From: Caldilineaceae bacterium
GTDB lineage: Bacteria; Chloroflexota; Anaerolineae; Caldilineales; Caldilineaceae
Reading direction: 5' to 3'
Assembly: GCA_011523365.1 (NCBI GenBank)
Contig: WTGY01000127.1
Coordinates: 1 to 64,000, forward strand
Length of the DNA stretch: 64,000 nt
The notes beneath the pieces are model-generated. The model ran no database searches. It was not told the DNA's origin and worked only from the letters and a program-made list of their open reading frames with translations. This document shows, one piece after another, positions 7,988 through 16,365 of this stretch (the stretch's first letter is position 1; each line of letters begins with the position of its first letter). Both the position numbers and the translations under genes were made by a program.

Positions 7988-8439
7988 CTTGTCATTTCTC
8001 CTTTTGCGGTCAGTGCGCGAATACGGAATGTTAAGATGGCAGGCGAGGGGCCTGCTTAGCCAGGTTGATGGTGGACCGGAAGAGCGGGGGCATTGCAGAT
8101 TCGCCTCGGCTTCGCGGTGTGTGGGCGAGCGCCGCGCGTCATTGCCAGCAAGACTCCGGCAGATTATAGCCGATAGGAGATTGGAGAGCAATCACCCTAA
8201 AAAGGGACAATGACCGGTCCCTGTTGGCCGCGGCCAAGTTCAGTAGGCAGCGTGTCCAGTGCGGTTGTCCGGCGGCAGACGTCTTTGCAGGGAAAATCTG
8301 TCGTTGCATGTTCAATCGTACCAGTGGTAGTTTCTATGTACAAACTTGAACAGGATTCCAGTGTCTGGAGGGCGCACCACAGTACGATGCAGAAGACCCG
8401 ATGGCGTGCTCACAGGAGGTGGAAACCAGGAGGGCAGCG
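7988..8439. promoter_or_regulatory. Divergent promoter region with a 14-bp palindrome
   Basis: This 452-base region separates the sugar-binding-protein gene (-) from the PhyH gene (+). It holds a perfect 14-bp palindrome, TTGGCCGCGGCCAA (8224-8237), immediately preceded by a small hairpin (AGGGAC 8203-8208, GTCCCT 8217-8222), and a spaced inverted pair TGTTCAA (8309-8315) / TTGAACA (8346-8352). The palindrome is a plausible operator for a dimeric repressor. No clean -35/-10 pair was found and no regulator gene is linked. Confidence 0.45.
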
Positions 8440-9261
8440 ATGACGTTTCAGTTCGAAGATTGGATGGTGCATGCGTATCATCAGCAGGGGTTTATCATCT
8501 TTCGCGGCATTGTGCCGCCCTCGCTCCTGACGGACTTGCGGCGCGAGGCGGACAGGGCGCGTGCGCTGGCGCATGAGCTCAACGGGCCGCAGACGCAACG
8601 GATTCAGCCGCTGGATCGGTACGAAGAATATTTCGATCTACAGCCGTTCAGGGACTATGCCGAACTTGATGAGCTGCGGGAGACGGTTGACCGATTGCTG
8701 GGACCGGGGTATACGCACGCGCACCTGGACATTATGGGGTTACTGGTCGAGCCGTTGGAACGGCCTTGGCACTGCGGCTGGCACCGGGACGGCGTGGTGG
8801 AGGTGCCGGCGGAGGCCCGAGATGCGGAGATGGAGTCGTTCATGGCGACGGTGTGGAACGATCTGCGCTATTTCAACCAAGTCAACTGCGCGATTTACGC
8901 GGACTCCTGCACGTGGTATGTGCCGGGCAGCCATCTGCGGCAGCAGGATCTTCCTGACGAGGTCCAATCTACGGGCGACCCGGTGATGAAGGAGGCGCCG
9001 GCGGAGTGGAGCGACGCCGAGGCGGAGCAGTTTTACTTTGCGCATTGCCGGTCGATGCCGGGGGCGGTGCAGGTCTATCTGGGGCCGGGTGACTTCATGG
9101 TCTACCGCAACCTGGCGTGGCATTGCGGCATGTATCTGCCCTATCAGCCGCGGGCGACAATTCATGACATTATTCGTCATAAGGGCAGGAATGCGTGGAT
9201 GGAGAAGTGGAATAAGGTCAAGCAGGCGGCGCAGAGGCGGGTGACGGGCGCGGTTGACTGA
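8440..9261 (+). CDS. Phytanoyl-CoA dioxygenase (PhyH) family protein
   Basis: A 273-residue Fe(II)/2-oxoglutarate-dependent oxygenase of the PhyH superfamily. The facial triad can be seen as HRD within WHCGWHRDG (near residue 115) and a distal His in AWHCGMY near 228, with an Arg soon after for 2-oxoglutarate. The family hydroxylates small molecules; the substrate here is unknown. The start at 8440 is preferred over 8401 because GGAGGG lies 7 bases upstream. It is a single gene divergent from the sugar operon and convergent with the peptide transporter operon, so it may share the regulatory region with the importer. Confidence 0.88.
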   Translation: MTFQFEDWMVHAYHQQGFIIFRGIVPPSLLTDLRREADRARALAHELNGPQTQRIQPLDRYEEYFDLQPFRDYAELDELRETVDRLLGPGYTHAHLDIMGLLVEPLERPWHCGWHRDGVVEVPAEARDAEMESFMATVWNDLRYFNQVNCAIYADSCTWYVPGSHLRQQDLPDEVQSTGDPVMKEAPAEWSDAEAEQFYFAHCRSMPGAVQVYLGPGDFMVYRNLAWHCGMYLPYQPRATIHDIIRHKGRNAWMEKWNKVKQAAQRRVTGAVD

Positions 9262-9301
9262 ATAGTAATACTTGAAGTGAAAAGACCAGGACCTGTCTCT
9301 G

Positions 9302-10270
9302 TCAGTTGCTGCTGTTACCGGGGGCGGGTCCTTTTCTTAGCAGTCTTTCACGTTGAATCGGGTCGGAGATGGCGCGCAGGGTGGCGGCGAGCAGGTTGAG
9401 GCTGAGGGTGGTGAGGAAGATGGTGAGGCCGGGGAAGGCGACGATCCACCAGGCGGAAGTGATGTACTGGCGGCCGCCGGCAATCATGAGACCCCAGGAG
9501 GACTGAGGCAACTGGATGCCAAAGCCGAGAAAGCTCAAGCCTGCCTCACTAAGAATGAGGGTTGCCACCTCCAAGGTGCCTAAAATGATAAGTGGGGAGG
9601 CGACGTTGGGGACAATATGGCGGAAGAGGATGCGGGTATGGGTATTGCCTATGGCGATGGCAGCGTCGATGAACGGTGAGTTGCGCAAGGCCAAGGTCTG
9701 GCCGCGGGCAAGACGCGTGTAGGCCATCCACCTGACGATAGCGAGCACGACGACCAGGTTGAGGAAACCGGAGCCGAGGGCGAAGAGAACCAGCAGCGCC
9801 AGCAGAAGGACGGGGATGCTCATTTGAATGTCGACCAGGCGCATGATGATGTCATCGGCAGCGCCGCGGTAGTAGCCGGCGATGATCCCCAGCAGGGTGC
9901 CGATCAGACCGGAGACGAGCGCGCTGCTGAGCCCAACCGTCAACGAGACGCGTGCGCCAAAGATGATGCGGCTGAGGATATCGCGTCCGAGTGGATCGGT
10001 GCCCAGGATGAAGGGAAAGCCGACCGGTGAGTCGTTTTCATCGAGGGCACGTGCCATGGGGGGCATGTTGCGCAGTTTCAGGTCCTGCTCGAGCGGGTCG
10101 AAGGGCGCGATCAGTTCGGCGCCGATCGCCGAAAACAGTACCAGGGCGAGAATCGTTACGGCTACGAAGGTGACGGGATCGCGCATCAGGCCGCGCACGA
10201 TGAGCCAACGGGATGCACTCTGCGAACGCGCCGTCTGTTCTTCGGGAAACAACGTCATCTCGTCGGACAT
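9302..10270 (-). CDS. Peptide/nickel-type ABC transporter permease (DppC type)
   Basis: This 322-residue membrane protein has the DppC/OppC layout: an N-terminal cytoplasmic stretch, a first membrane span, the conserved ILGTDPLGRDILSRIIFGAR region near residue 90, and further spans with the EAA-type loop (AAIAIGNTHTRILFRHIVPN) near 215. It forms a heterodimer with the DppB-type subunit upstream. AAGGCGG precedes the start. The operon stops here without DppD or DppF ATPases, and the next gene is convergent. Confidence 0.93.
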   Translation of the reverse strand: MSDEMTLFPEEQTARSQSASRWLIVRGLMRDPVTFVAVTILALVLFSAIGAELIAPFDPLEQDLKLRNMPPMARALDENDSPVGFPFILGTDPLGRDILSRIIFGARVSLTVGLSSALVSGLIGTLLGIIAGYYRGAADDIIMRLVDIQMSIPVLLLALLVLFALGSGFLNLVVVLAIVRWMAYTRLARGQTLALRNSPFIDAAIAIGNTHTRILFRHIVPNVASPLIILGTLEVATLILSEAGLSFLGFGIQLPQSSWGLMIAGGRQYITSAWWIVAFPGLTIFLTTLSLNLLAATLRAISDPIQRERLLRKGPAPGNSSN

Positions 10271-10379
10271 GGCCGCCTTGACTTCTTGAGGAGAGCGGAG
10301 GGAACAGAAGGCTGCCCGTAACCCTCCAGGGCGGTACGTATTATGCAGCAGGCAGGGCGCAGCAGGCAGGGCGTGCGGT

Positions 10380-11297
10380 TCACTGGAAACGGATCCTCGG
10401 GTTCAGGTATACATAGCTCAGATCGACAAGCAGATTGACGACGATCACCATGCAGGCGACCACGAATACGGTCGCTTCAACCAAGGGCAGGTCTCTCCGC
10501 TGCAGGGCTTGCAAGGTCAGATAGCCGATGCCCGGCCAGGCGAAGACCGTCTCCACCAGAATTGCCCCATTCAACATAGACGACAACATATCGCCGCTGA
10601 TGGTGACGACGGGAATGGCGGCGTTTTTGAGTGCGTGGACGAAGACGATGCGGCCTTCGGCAAGTCCCTTGGCGCGAGCGACGGTGATGTGGGGCCGGTT
10701 CATCTCGTCCAACATGGCGCTGCGGGTGATTTGGGAGATGCGTCCCAGGGGTGAAAGGCAGAGCGTCAGCGTCGGTAACGCCATGTAAGAAAAGCCACCA
10801 TAGCCGGACGTCTTAAACCAGCCGAACTGGACGGCAAAGACGATGATCAACATCAACGCCATCCAGAAGTCGACCATGGAGACACCCCCCAGCGAGAGGA
10901 CGTTGATAATTCTGTCCAGGTAGGTCTGGGGACGAAGTGCGGCCGCGGCACCCAAGAGAATGCCGATGGGCGCGGCCAGCAGGAAGGCTGCTGCGGCCAG
11001 TCTGAACGTAGCGGGCAGACGGTCTATCACCAGGCTCAGGGACGATGTTTTCTGCCAGAAGGAGTCTCCGAAGTCGAGGAGGATCGCGCGCGCCGCGAAT
11101 CTGGCATATTGCACTGGAATCGGATCGTTGAGGCCCAACTGGTCGCGCACCTGCTGGACGCGTTCTTCGGAGGCTTCGACGCCCACCATGATACGAACGG
11201 GGTCACCTATCACACGGCCCGCAATGAAGACGAATGTGAGAACAGCGAAGGCGACGCCAATCGAGTGAATGGAACGTCTGAGAAGATAGGGAAGAAT
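10380..11297 (-). CDS. Peptide/nickel-type ABC transporter permease (DppB type), non-canonical start
   Basis: A DppB-type permease with the ASEERVQQVRDQLGLNDPI motif, an SQITRSAMLDEMNRPHI segment and a C-terminal YLNPRIRFQ tail. The only canonical in-frame start is GTG at 11213, which would cut through the first membrane helix. The same frame upstream encodes a textbook DppB N-terminus (LPYLLRRSIHSIGVAFAVL) back to an ATT codon at 11295-11297, preceded by AAAGG at about 8 bases. No ATG, GTG, TTG or CTG exists in that frame before the stop at 11394-11396. I therefore extend the gene to 11297 and flag either a rare ATT start or an indel in the assembly. An out-of-frame ATG peptide (11392 to 11312) ends just before. 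Confidence 0.8.
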   Translation of the reverse strand: MLPYLLRRSIHSIGVAFAVLTFVFIAGRVIGDPVRIMVGVEASEERVQQVRDQLGLNDPIPVQYARFAARAILLDFGDSFWQKTSSLSLVIDRLPATFRLAAAAFLLAAPIGILLGAAAALRPQTYLDRIINVLSLGGVSMVDFWMALMLIIVFAVQFGWFKTSGYGGFSYMALPTLTLCLSPLGRISQITRSAMLDEMNRPHITVARAKGLAEGRIVFVHALKNAAIPVVTISGDMLSSMLNGAILVETVFAWPGIGYLTLQALQRRDLPLVEATVFVVACMVIVVNLLVDLSYVYLNPRIRFQ

Positions 11298-11407
11298 TGG
11301 ACCGGCCTTTACTGCGGAGGAGCGAGAAGTGAGGAAAGAGGGGGCGGGAGATGATCTCTCTTGCCTACTCTTCTTGTTGGAACAGCAGTCATCTCAACTC
11401 CGAGTGC

Positions 11408-11509
11408 TGCGTATCACGTATTGCGTAGTTCTGTTTTCGCAGGACATGGCGCAACACGTGATACGCATTCAGTTGACGAGCCTCGACGGGCTGTTCAATC
11501 TCAGCCCGT
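11408..11509 (-). promoter_or_regulatory. Two stem-loops downstream of the peptide-binding-protein gene
   Basis: On the minus strand an 8-bp hairpin (11486-11493 with 11502-11509) abuts the stop codon of the binding-protein gene. It is followed by an 18-bp inverted repeat with one mismatch (11408-11425 with 11450-11467). The outer repeat is built from TGCGTAT heptads. Both would form in the mRNA between binding protein and DppB, like the stem-loops at the other binding-protein genes in the window. Confidence 0.65.
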
Positions 11510-13113
11510 TACTTGGGTGACATCTCCTTAGCCTGCAGGCGATGGTCCAGCTTCACGTTCCAGTTCAGATCTTCACTGATGAGATAGGCCAGGTCCAGGT
11601 GAGCGATCAGGCCGTAGGCGAAGTCGTCGTAGGCGACCTGTGCGGCCTCCTTCAGCTTCATGTCACGGGCATCACCGGAGAGAGTGCGGGCCTCTTCCCA
11701 GAGCGCGTCGACCTCGGCGTTGCAGTAGAGTGACACCACGCCACCGCAGGTGAAGTAGTTGACGTAAGAGAACCAGAGGTCGAGGATCTCGTTGCCGTGA
11801 AGGTGAACGGCGACCCAGTTGGGCTGGCCTTCCAGTTCGGACCAGTTATGGCTGAACTGGGGGTTGAAGGTATCCGGGGGCATGACACTGACGGTGGCAT
11901 TGAAGCCGACATCATTGAGCATACCGCCGATAGCCTGGATGACCTCGACATGGCCTGCGTGCAGGCCCTGGCGGGAGGCGAGGGTGAATTCCTGGCCAAC
12001 ATCTACGCCGTCAGCTGCGGCGTCTTCGAGAAGGCCGCGAGCCCGATCGGGGTCATAGGGATAGGGCTGAAGGTCAGGGTGGTGCCCGGTGGCGGTCTCA
12101 TTGACGATCTGGCCGGTGATGGTCGCGGCTCCACCCAGGAGCGTTTCGACGATCAGCTCTTTGTCGATAGCAAGGTTGAGTGCTTCGCGGACGCGGATGT
12201 CCTCGAAGAGTTTCTGGTTACCCATGCGGGCAAACATGGTCTCGACGCTGGCGACAGAGGCGCAGCGCAGGCTTTCATCACTCAACGCCGCGTTGCACTG
12301 ATCGGGCGTCACGAACTGGGCGATGTGGACCTCGCCGGCCTGGGCGGCGGCTGCCCGCACCGTGTCTTCGGGCAGGAAGCGCCAGGTCAGCTTGTCAAAG
12401 GATACCTTACCGCCGGCCTCGTCGGGGTTGCCGTGGCCCCACCAGTCGTCGTAGGCGACGAAGGTGATCGACTCACCACGCTTCCACTCGTCAAGCATAT
12501 AGGGGCCGGTGCCAACCAACTTGGTGGAATAGGTTTCCGGCTCTTCCTCGATCTGCTTGGCCGAGGAGATGGCGACGAAATACATCTTTTCCAGCAGGAT
12601 CGGGTCGGGGTCGGCGGCGGATACGTTGACGCTGTATTCATCGACCGCTTCGGCGCTGAGGGTACCGCCGATAAAGCCGGTGAGCGTGTTGACGAGGTCA
12701 GCCTCCCACATGTAGTTGATGCTTGTGGCCACGGCTTCGGCGTTCAACGGGGAACCGTCATGGAAGGTTACGCCCTCGCGCAATTGGAACTGGATGGTCC
12801 TGTCATCGAGCCGTTCCCACTCGGTTGCCAGCAAGGGGATGATCTCGCCGGTGGAGAAGTTGCGCGTGACCAGCGTTTCGACAACGTTCAAGCAGCCGTT
12901 GCAGTTGGTTTCGGCGGCAGCCAACGTTGCCTCCAGGGATGTCATTTCCTGTGCGACAGCGACGATGAGCTCGCTTTCCGCCGCCTCCATCATGTCCCCG
13001 TCGCCTGTGTCTGCGGGCGCGGCTGCGGGTGCGACACACCCGGCCGCGAGCAGCAGGAGCAACAGGGCTGCCAGGGGTACAGCTGAACGAATCACTACCT
13101 TACGCAATGCCAT
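11509..13113 (-). CDS. Peptide/nickel-type ABC transporter substrate-binding lipoprotein (family 5)
   Basis: A 534-residue family-5 extracellular binding protein of the DppA/OppA/NikA group. A lipoprotein signal peptide is evident: RKVVIR, a Leu-rich core and a lipobox ending at Cys26 (AAGC). Family features include the IPLLATEWERLDDRTIQFQL region near residue 90 and FHDGSPLNAEAVATSINY near 120. The start at 13113 is preferred to the upstream ATG at 13302 because AAAGGAG lies about 9 bases before it and the signal peptide begins there. It leads the operon binding protein-DppB-DppC. The cargo may be peptides, opines or oligosaccharides. Confidence 0.93.
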   Translation of the reverse strand: MALRKVVIRSAVPLAALLLLLLAAGCVAPAAAPADTGDGDMMEAAESELIVAVAQEMTSLEATLAAAETNCNGCLNVVETLVTRNFSTGEIIPLLATEWERLDDRTIQFQLREGVTFHDGSPLNAEAVATSINYMWEADLVNTLTGFIGGTLSAEAVDEYSVNVSAADPDPILLEKMYFVAISSAKQIEEEPETYSTKLVGTGPYMLDEWKRGESITFVAYDDWWGHGNPDEAGGKVSFDKLTWRFLPEDTVRAAAAQAGEVHIAQFVTPDQCNAALSDESLRCASVASVETMFARMGNQKLFEDIRVREALNLAIDKELIVETLLGGAATITGQIVNETATGHHPDLQPYPYDPDRARGLLEDAAADGVDVGQEFTLASRQGLHAGHVEVIQAIGGMLNDVGFNATVSVMPPDTFNPQFSHNWSELEGQPNWVAVHLHGNEILDLWFSYVNYFTCGGVVSLYCNAEVDALWEEARTLSGDARDMKLKEAAQVAYDDFAYGLIAHLDLAYLISEDLNWNVKLDHRLQAKEMSPK

Positions 13114-13365
13114 ACTCTGAGTCTCCTTTGCTACGTGTGATGATGTATGAAACGCGGATGAGGGATTGGCGGGGTTGCATGTGCTTCCAGTTTGGCGGAC
13201 AGCAAGACCCTTGCCAAGGACGATTGGTTGCCCCTGCCGCTCTTTGGGAAGAGCGGCGTAATGGGAACGACTCCATTTTACGGAGAAATTGTGTTGTGTC
13301 AAACGTCGCTATCGCGGCGTTCGCAGCCAGATTGCTGCAGTGGCAGGGCTGGGACGGTCCGCCGG

Positions 13366-14184
13366 CTACGAGCGGCTTGAAATAGCGTTCAGGTAGGCGA
13401 GGCTGTCGCGTGCGGTCTTTTCAGGACCGGGGGTGAAGTCGAAGACTTCGACTGAGAGCCAGCGGTCGTAGTTGAGGTCTTCGAGGGTCTGCAGGATAGG
13501 CCGGAAGTCGAGATCGCCCATGCCGGGGCCGCGCAGGTTGGGGTCGTTGAGATGGACATGGTGGAAGAGGGGATGGACGGCCCGGATCTGTTCGGGGATG
13601 GGGCGGGGGTCGTTGCTCATGGCCTTGGTATCGACCATCATGCGGAGGCCGGGGTGGTCGACCTGGCGCACGAGGTCGGCGGCTTCGTCGACGTTGACGA
13701 TGAAGTTGGTCTCGTTGGTGCTGAGCGGTTCGACGCAGAAGAGGATGCCCTGCTGCTGGGCGCGCTCGCCGCAAGTGTGCATGATCTCGGCGGTGGTATT
13801 CCAGGCTTCGGCGCGCGAACGGTTGGGGGGCACGTCACGCTGTTGGGGCGAACCGAAGATGAGCACCTCGCCACCCAACTCGGCGCAGCAGTCGATCAGG
13901 TCGAGAAGATATTGGGCGGTGCGGGCGCGGACATCGGGATCGGAGTCGTTGAGCTGGAAGCCTTCGGTCTGGGCAAGCAGCCAGTGGAGGCCGACGAGGG
14001 AGAGGCCGGCGCCCTCAACCGTACGCCGGATGCGAAGGCGGTCGGCGGCGGAAAGGTCGGTGACGAGGTTGCAGAGGGTGAAGGGGGCCAGTTCGAGGCC
14101 CTGGTAGCCGAGGTCGGCGGCGAAGGCGGCGGTTTTCTCGAGGGACCAGTCTTCGAAGAGTTCGTTGCAGATGGCGTAGGGCAT
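13366..14184 (-). CDS. Sugar phosphate isomerase/epimerase (xylose-isomerase-like TIM barrel)
   Basis: A 272-residue AP-endonuclease-2/xylose-isomerase-like TIM barrel. The four metal ligands expected for D-tagatose/D-psicose 3-epimerase-type enzymes are visible: Glu in CVEPLS (near 150), Asp in MMVDTK (near 184), His in HHVHLND (near 210) and Glu in LSVEVFD (near 252). These enzymes interconvert ketoses or inosose-type sugars in the cytosol. The start at 14184 is preferred over an ATG at 14220, which lies in a heptad repeat with no ribosome binding site. It is followed upstream on the same strand by a related barrel and an oxidoreductase, forming a small sugar-catabolism set. Confidence 0.85.
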   Translation of the reverse strand: MPYAICNELFEDWSLEKTAAFAADLGYQGLELAPFTLCNLVTDLSAADRLRIRRTVEGAGLSLVGLHWLLAQTEGFQLNDSDPDVRARTAQYLLDLIDCCAELGGEVLIFGSPQQRDVPPNRSRAEAWNTTAEIMHTCGERAQQQGILFCVEPLSTNETNFIVNVDEAADLVRQVDHPGLRMMVDTKAMSNDPRPIPEQIRAVHPLFHHVHLNDPNLRGPGMGDLDFRPILQTLEDLNYDRWLSVEVFDFTPGPEKTARDSLAYLNAISSRS

Positions 14185-14208
14185 GGTGGGGTCGTCCTGG
14201 GGTTCTGT

Positions 14209-14236
14209 TTCGTATTGCATATTGCGTGTTGCGGGG
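14209..14236 (+). repeat. Heptad repeat, TGCGTAN type
   Basis: Four 7-base units (TTCGTAT, TGCATAT, TGCGTGT, TGCGGGG) lie between the two epimerase-like genes. Confidence 0.6.
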
Positions 14237-14293
14237 GTTCCGGATTTCTCATGGGCAGAGAGACAGAAGTGGGCGCCCCGCTGGGTTTGTGCG

Positions 14294-15169
14294 CTAGGGC
14301 CGGTCGATAAGCTTGCGCAGGAAGGCTCCTTCTGTCTGCACGATTTCGTCGTCGTTTCCGGGCTCGAAGTTTTCGGGGATGAAGAGTTCGAGGGAGAGGG
14401 CGCCGTTGTAGCCGACGGTCTTGAGGTCGTCGATCAGTTGGGGGATGTCGGCTACGCCTTCAGCGAGGCGTGCGCCGCGCCAGCGCCAGATTGTGTTGCC
14501 GTCGGGGCCCTGGCCGGCGGGTTCGGGCAGGCGGTTGCCGACGTGGCAGTGGGCCACGTAAGGGCCGAGAAGGTCCAGGCCCATGCGGGTGTCTTCGATG
14601 CCCACTTCGATCATGTTCTGCACGTCGTAGATGGCGCCGATGTGGTTGGGGTCGAGGTCGCGCAGGAGTTCGAGTGCGCGTGAAGCGGAGACGGCGAGGG
14701 TGCCGGTATGAATCTCATATGTGGCTTTGACGCCGTGCTCGCTTGCCAGCTCGGCCAGTTTGGCGTAGCCGGCGCGGGCCTCGAGGAACTGGGGCCAGTA
14801 GGGTCTGGTGCGGTCGTGTTTGGGGGCGTCGATGCGAATCAGCGGCGGCCGGTCGGGATCGATGGCGAGAGCGCCTTTGAAGAGCTTGAGGACATGCTCG
14901 GTGTCGTCGTAGCTGGCGTTGGGCGCGAGCGCGGCGACGCGTATGCCGGTACGTTTGACGGCGGCGCGAATCTGCGGGGCTTTGTCGAGGATATTGTCCG
15001 GGCTGACGTCGGAAAGATGGCGGCCCCAGAAAAAGGGCTTTGCGTTGGGGTCTTCGGGGTTGTAACGGCAGCGCAGCTCGACGGCGTCGTAGCCGTACTC
15101 CTGCAGCTTGTCGAAGGTCTCGTCCAGTTCCCAGCGGGGAAGCATGACAGATGTGCAACTCAGTTCCAT
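14294..15169 (-). CDS. Sugar phosphate isomerase/epimerase (xylose-isomerase-like TIM barrel)
   Basis: A 291-residue TIM-barrel protein of the same superfamily as the gene at 13366 but only distantly similar to it. Candidate metal ligands are Glu in ATYEIHTG (near 155), Asp in IYDVQNM (near 187), His in AHCHVGN (near 212) and Glu in LSLELFI (near 268). The start has AAGGAG 7 bases upstream. With the neighbouring epimerase and the Gfo/Idh/MocA dehydrogenase upstream it fits an inositol-like or keto-sugar route, in which a dehydrogenase makes a keto-sugar that the barrels isomerise or dehydrate. That assignment is inference. Confidence 0.85.
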   Translation of the reverse strand: MELSCTSVMLPRWELDETFDKLQEYGYDAVELRCRYNPEDPNAKPFFWGRHLSDVSPDNILDKAPQIRAAVKRTGIRVAALAPNASYDDTEHVLKLFKGALAIDPDRPPLIRIDAPKHDRTRPYWPQFLEARAGYAKLAELASEHGVKATYEIHTGTLAVSASRALELLRDLDPNHIGAIYDVQNMIEVGIEDTRMGLDLLGPYVAHCHVGNRLPEPAGQGPDGNTIWRWRGARLAEGVADIPQLIDDLKTVGYNGALSLELFIPENFEPGNDDEIVQTEGAFLRKLIDRP

Positions 15170-15236
15170 ACGAAACTCCTTTATGACGGAGAGAGAAAGA
15201 GAGCGAATAACGGGAAGATTCCACGCGTCGCTTCTG

Positions 15237-16295
15237 TTAGATTACACCGGGATTGAGTTCACGGCACTTTTCGAGGACCGCGATCTGGGCGCGTACGCTT
15301 TCGGGGGTGATGTCGAGTTCTTCGCCCTGGCGGATGGACGCGTAGAGGGCGCGATATAGTTCCTGTACACCGCCCGCGCCATCGTAGGCAAAGGAGAGTT
15401 TCTCCTCCTTCCAGGGAAGTTGCTCGCGATTGTAGACGCGGTCACGGGCGATGGGCGCCTCGTCCAGAACCAGGGGCGGGGCTGCGGCGGGATCGAAGTA
15501 TCTCAGGTGTGCTTCTTCGCGGTAACAGGCCATGGAGCCCTGCGTTCCCAGGACCAGGAAGTTCGGCTGGGGGACGGCGCAGGCGGTGGTGATGTTGATT
15601 TCTATCAGGGGACCCTGGCCGGGCTTGGGCTTTAGGATGACCTTGACGTGGCTGTCGGCGTCGCCGGCATAGAGGGGGGTGGCCTCCATGTGGCAGAAGA
15701 CATCCGGCTCGGGGTCGTCGATCAGGAGCATGCCCATGTCAACGAAATGGGGGCCGCTGTTGTTGAGCATGCCGCCGCCGTAGCTTTTCATGGTCTGCCA
15801 GTCCCAGCGGCGGTCGAAGCCGCCGTTGTGGATGCGGACCTCGATGATGCGGCCGAGGACGCCGGAGGCGATCACCTCGCGCACTTTGACGAAGTCGGCA
15901 GCGTAGCGCAGATTCTGATGGACGGTGAGGGTGCGGCCGGTCTCTTTGGCGACGGCGAGCATGGCGTCGGCACCGGCGAGGTCGCTGGCCATGGGCTTTT
16001 CGACGATGACGTGCTGGCCGGCGCGCATGGCCGCGATCGACTGTTCGGCATGGAGGTTGCTGGGTGTGGCGACCACCATGAGCTCGACGGCTTTGTCGGC
16101 GACCAGTTCCTCGTATGATGCGTAGGCGAGGCAGTCGAAGCGTTCGATGGCTTCGGCCTGGCGATCGGGGTCGGGGTCGCAGACGGCGACGACGCGGAAC
16201 TGTTCGGGGAGATGGGCACAGGCGTTGGCGTGGTTGTTCCAGCCGGTGCGGCCGAGGCCGGCGATGGCTACGTTGATGGGTGATTGGTCTGTCAT
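15237..16295 (-). CDS. Gfo/Idh/MocA family NAD(P)-dependent oxidoreductase
   Basis: A 352-residue dehydrogenase with an N-terminal Rossmann fold (VAIAGLGRTG, near residues 9-18) and the family signature VIVEKPMA near 95-102, whose Lys is catalytic. The C-terminal domain carries GGGMLNNSGPHFVDM near 175, including the His of the active site. The family oxidises or reduces hydroxyls of sugars, inositols and their derivatives. The ATG lies at the edge of a TTTNAGT heptad array and has no clear ribosome binding site. Genes on either side on the same strand are an epimerase-like barrel and a polysaccharide deacetylase. Confidence 0.92.
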   Translation of the reverse strand: MTDQSPINVAIAGLGRTGWNNHANACAHLPEQFRVVAVCDPDPDRQAEAIERFDCLAYASYEELVADKAVELMVVATPSNLHAEQSIAAMRAGQHVIVEKPMASDLAGADAMLAVAKETGRTLTVHQNLRYAADFVKVREVIASGVLGRIIEVRIHNGGFDRRWDWQTMKSYGGGMLNNSGPHFVDMGMLLIDDPEPDVFCHMEATPLYAGDADSHVKVILKPKPGQGPLIEINITTACAVPQPNFLVLGTQGSMACYREEAHLRYFDPAAAPPLVLDEAPIARDRVYNREQLPWKEEKLSFAYDGAGGVQELYRALYASIRQGEELDITPESVRAQIAVLEKCRELNPGVI

Positions 16296-16336
16296 TTTAG
16301 TTTTGAGTTTTCAGTTTCTAGTTTTTAGTTTTTAGT
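16295..16336 (+). repeat. Six-copy heptad repeat, TTTNAGT type
   Basis: Six uninterrupted 7-base units: TTTTAGT, TTTGAGT, TTTCAGT, TTCTAGT, TTTTAGT, TTTTAGT. The exact period and the single variable position make this the cleanest heptad array in the window. It occupies most of the 70-base gap between two genes and touches the start codon at 16293-16295. Confidence 0.85.
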
Positions 16337-16365
16337 GACACCGCTCGTAGTGAGTAGTTCGGTGT

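Noticed and set aside
7988-8191. Upstream ATG for the Tat-type sugar-binding protein
   Set aside because: The first 68 residues would precede a clear Tat/lipobox signal peptide, which must be N-terminal; a strong ribosome binding site supports 7987.
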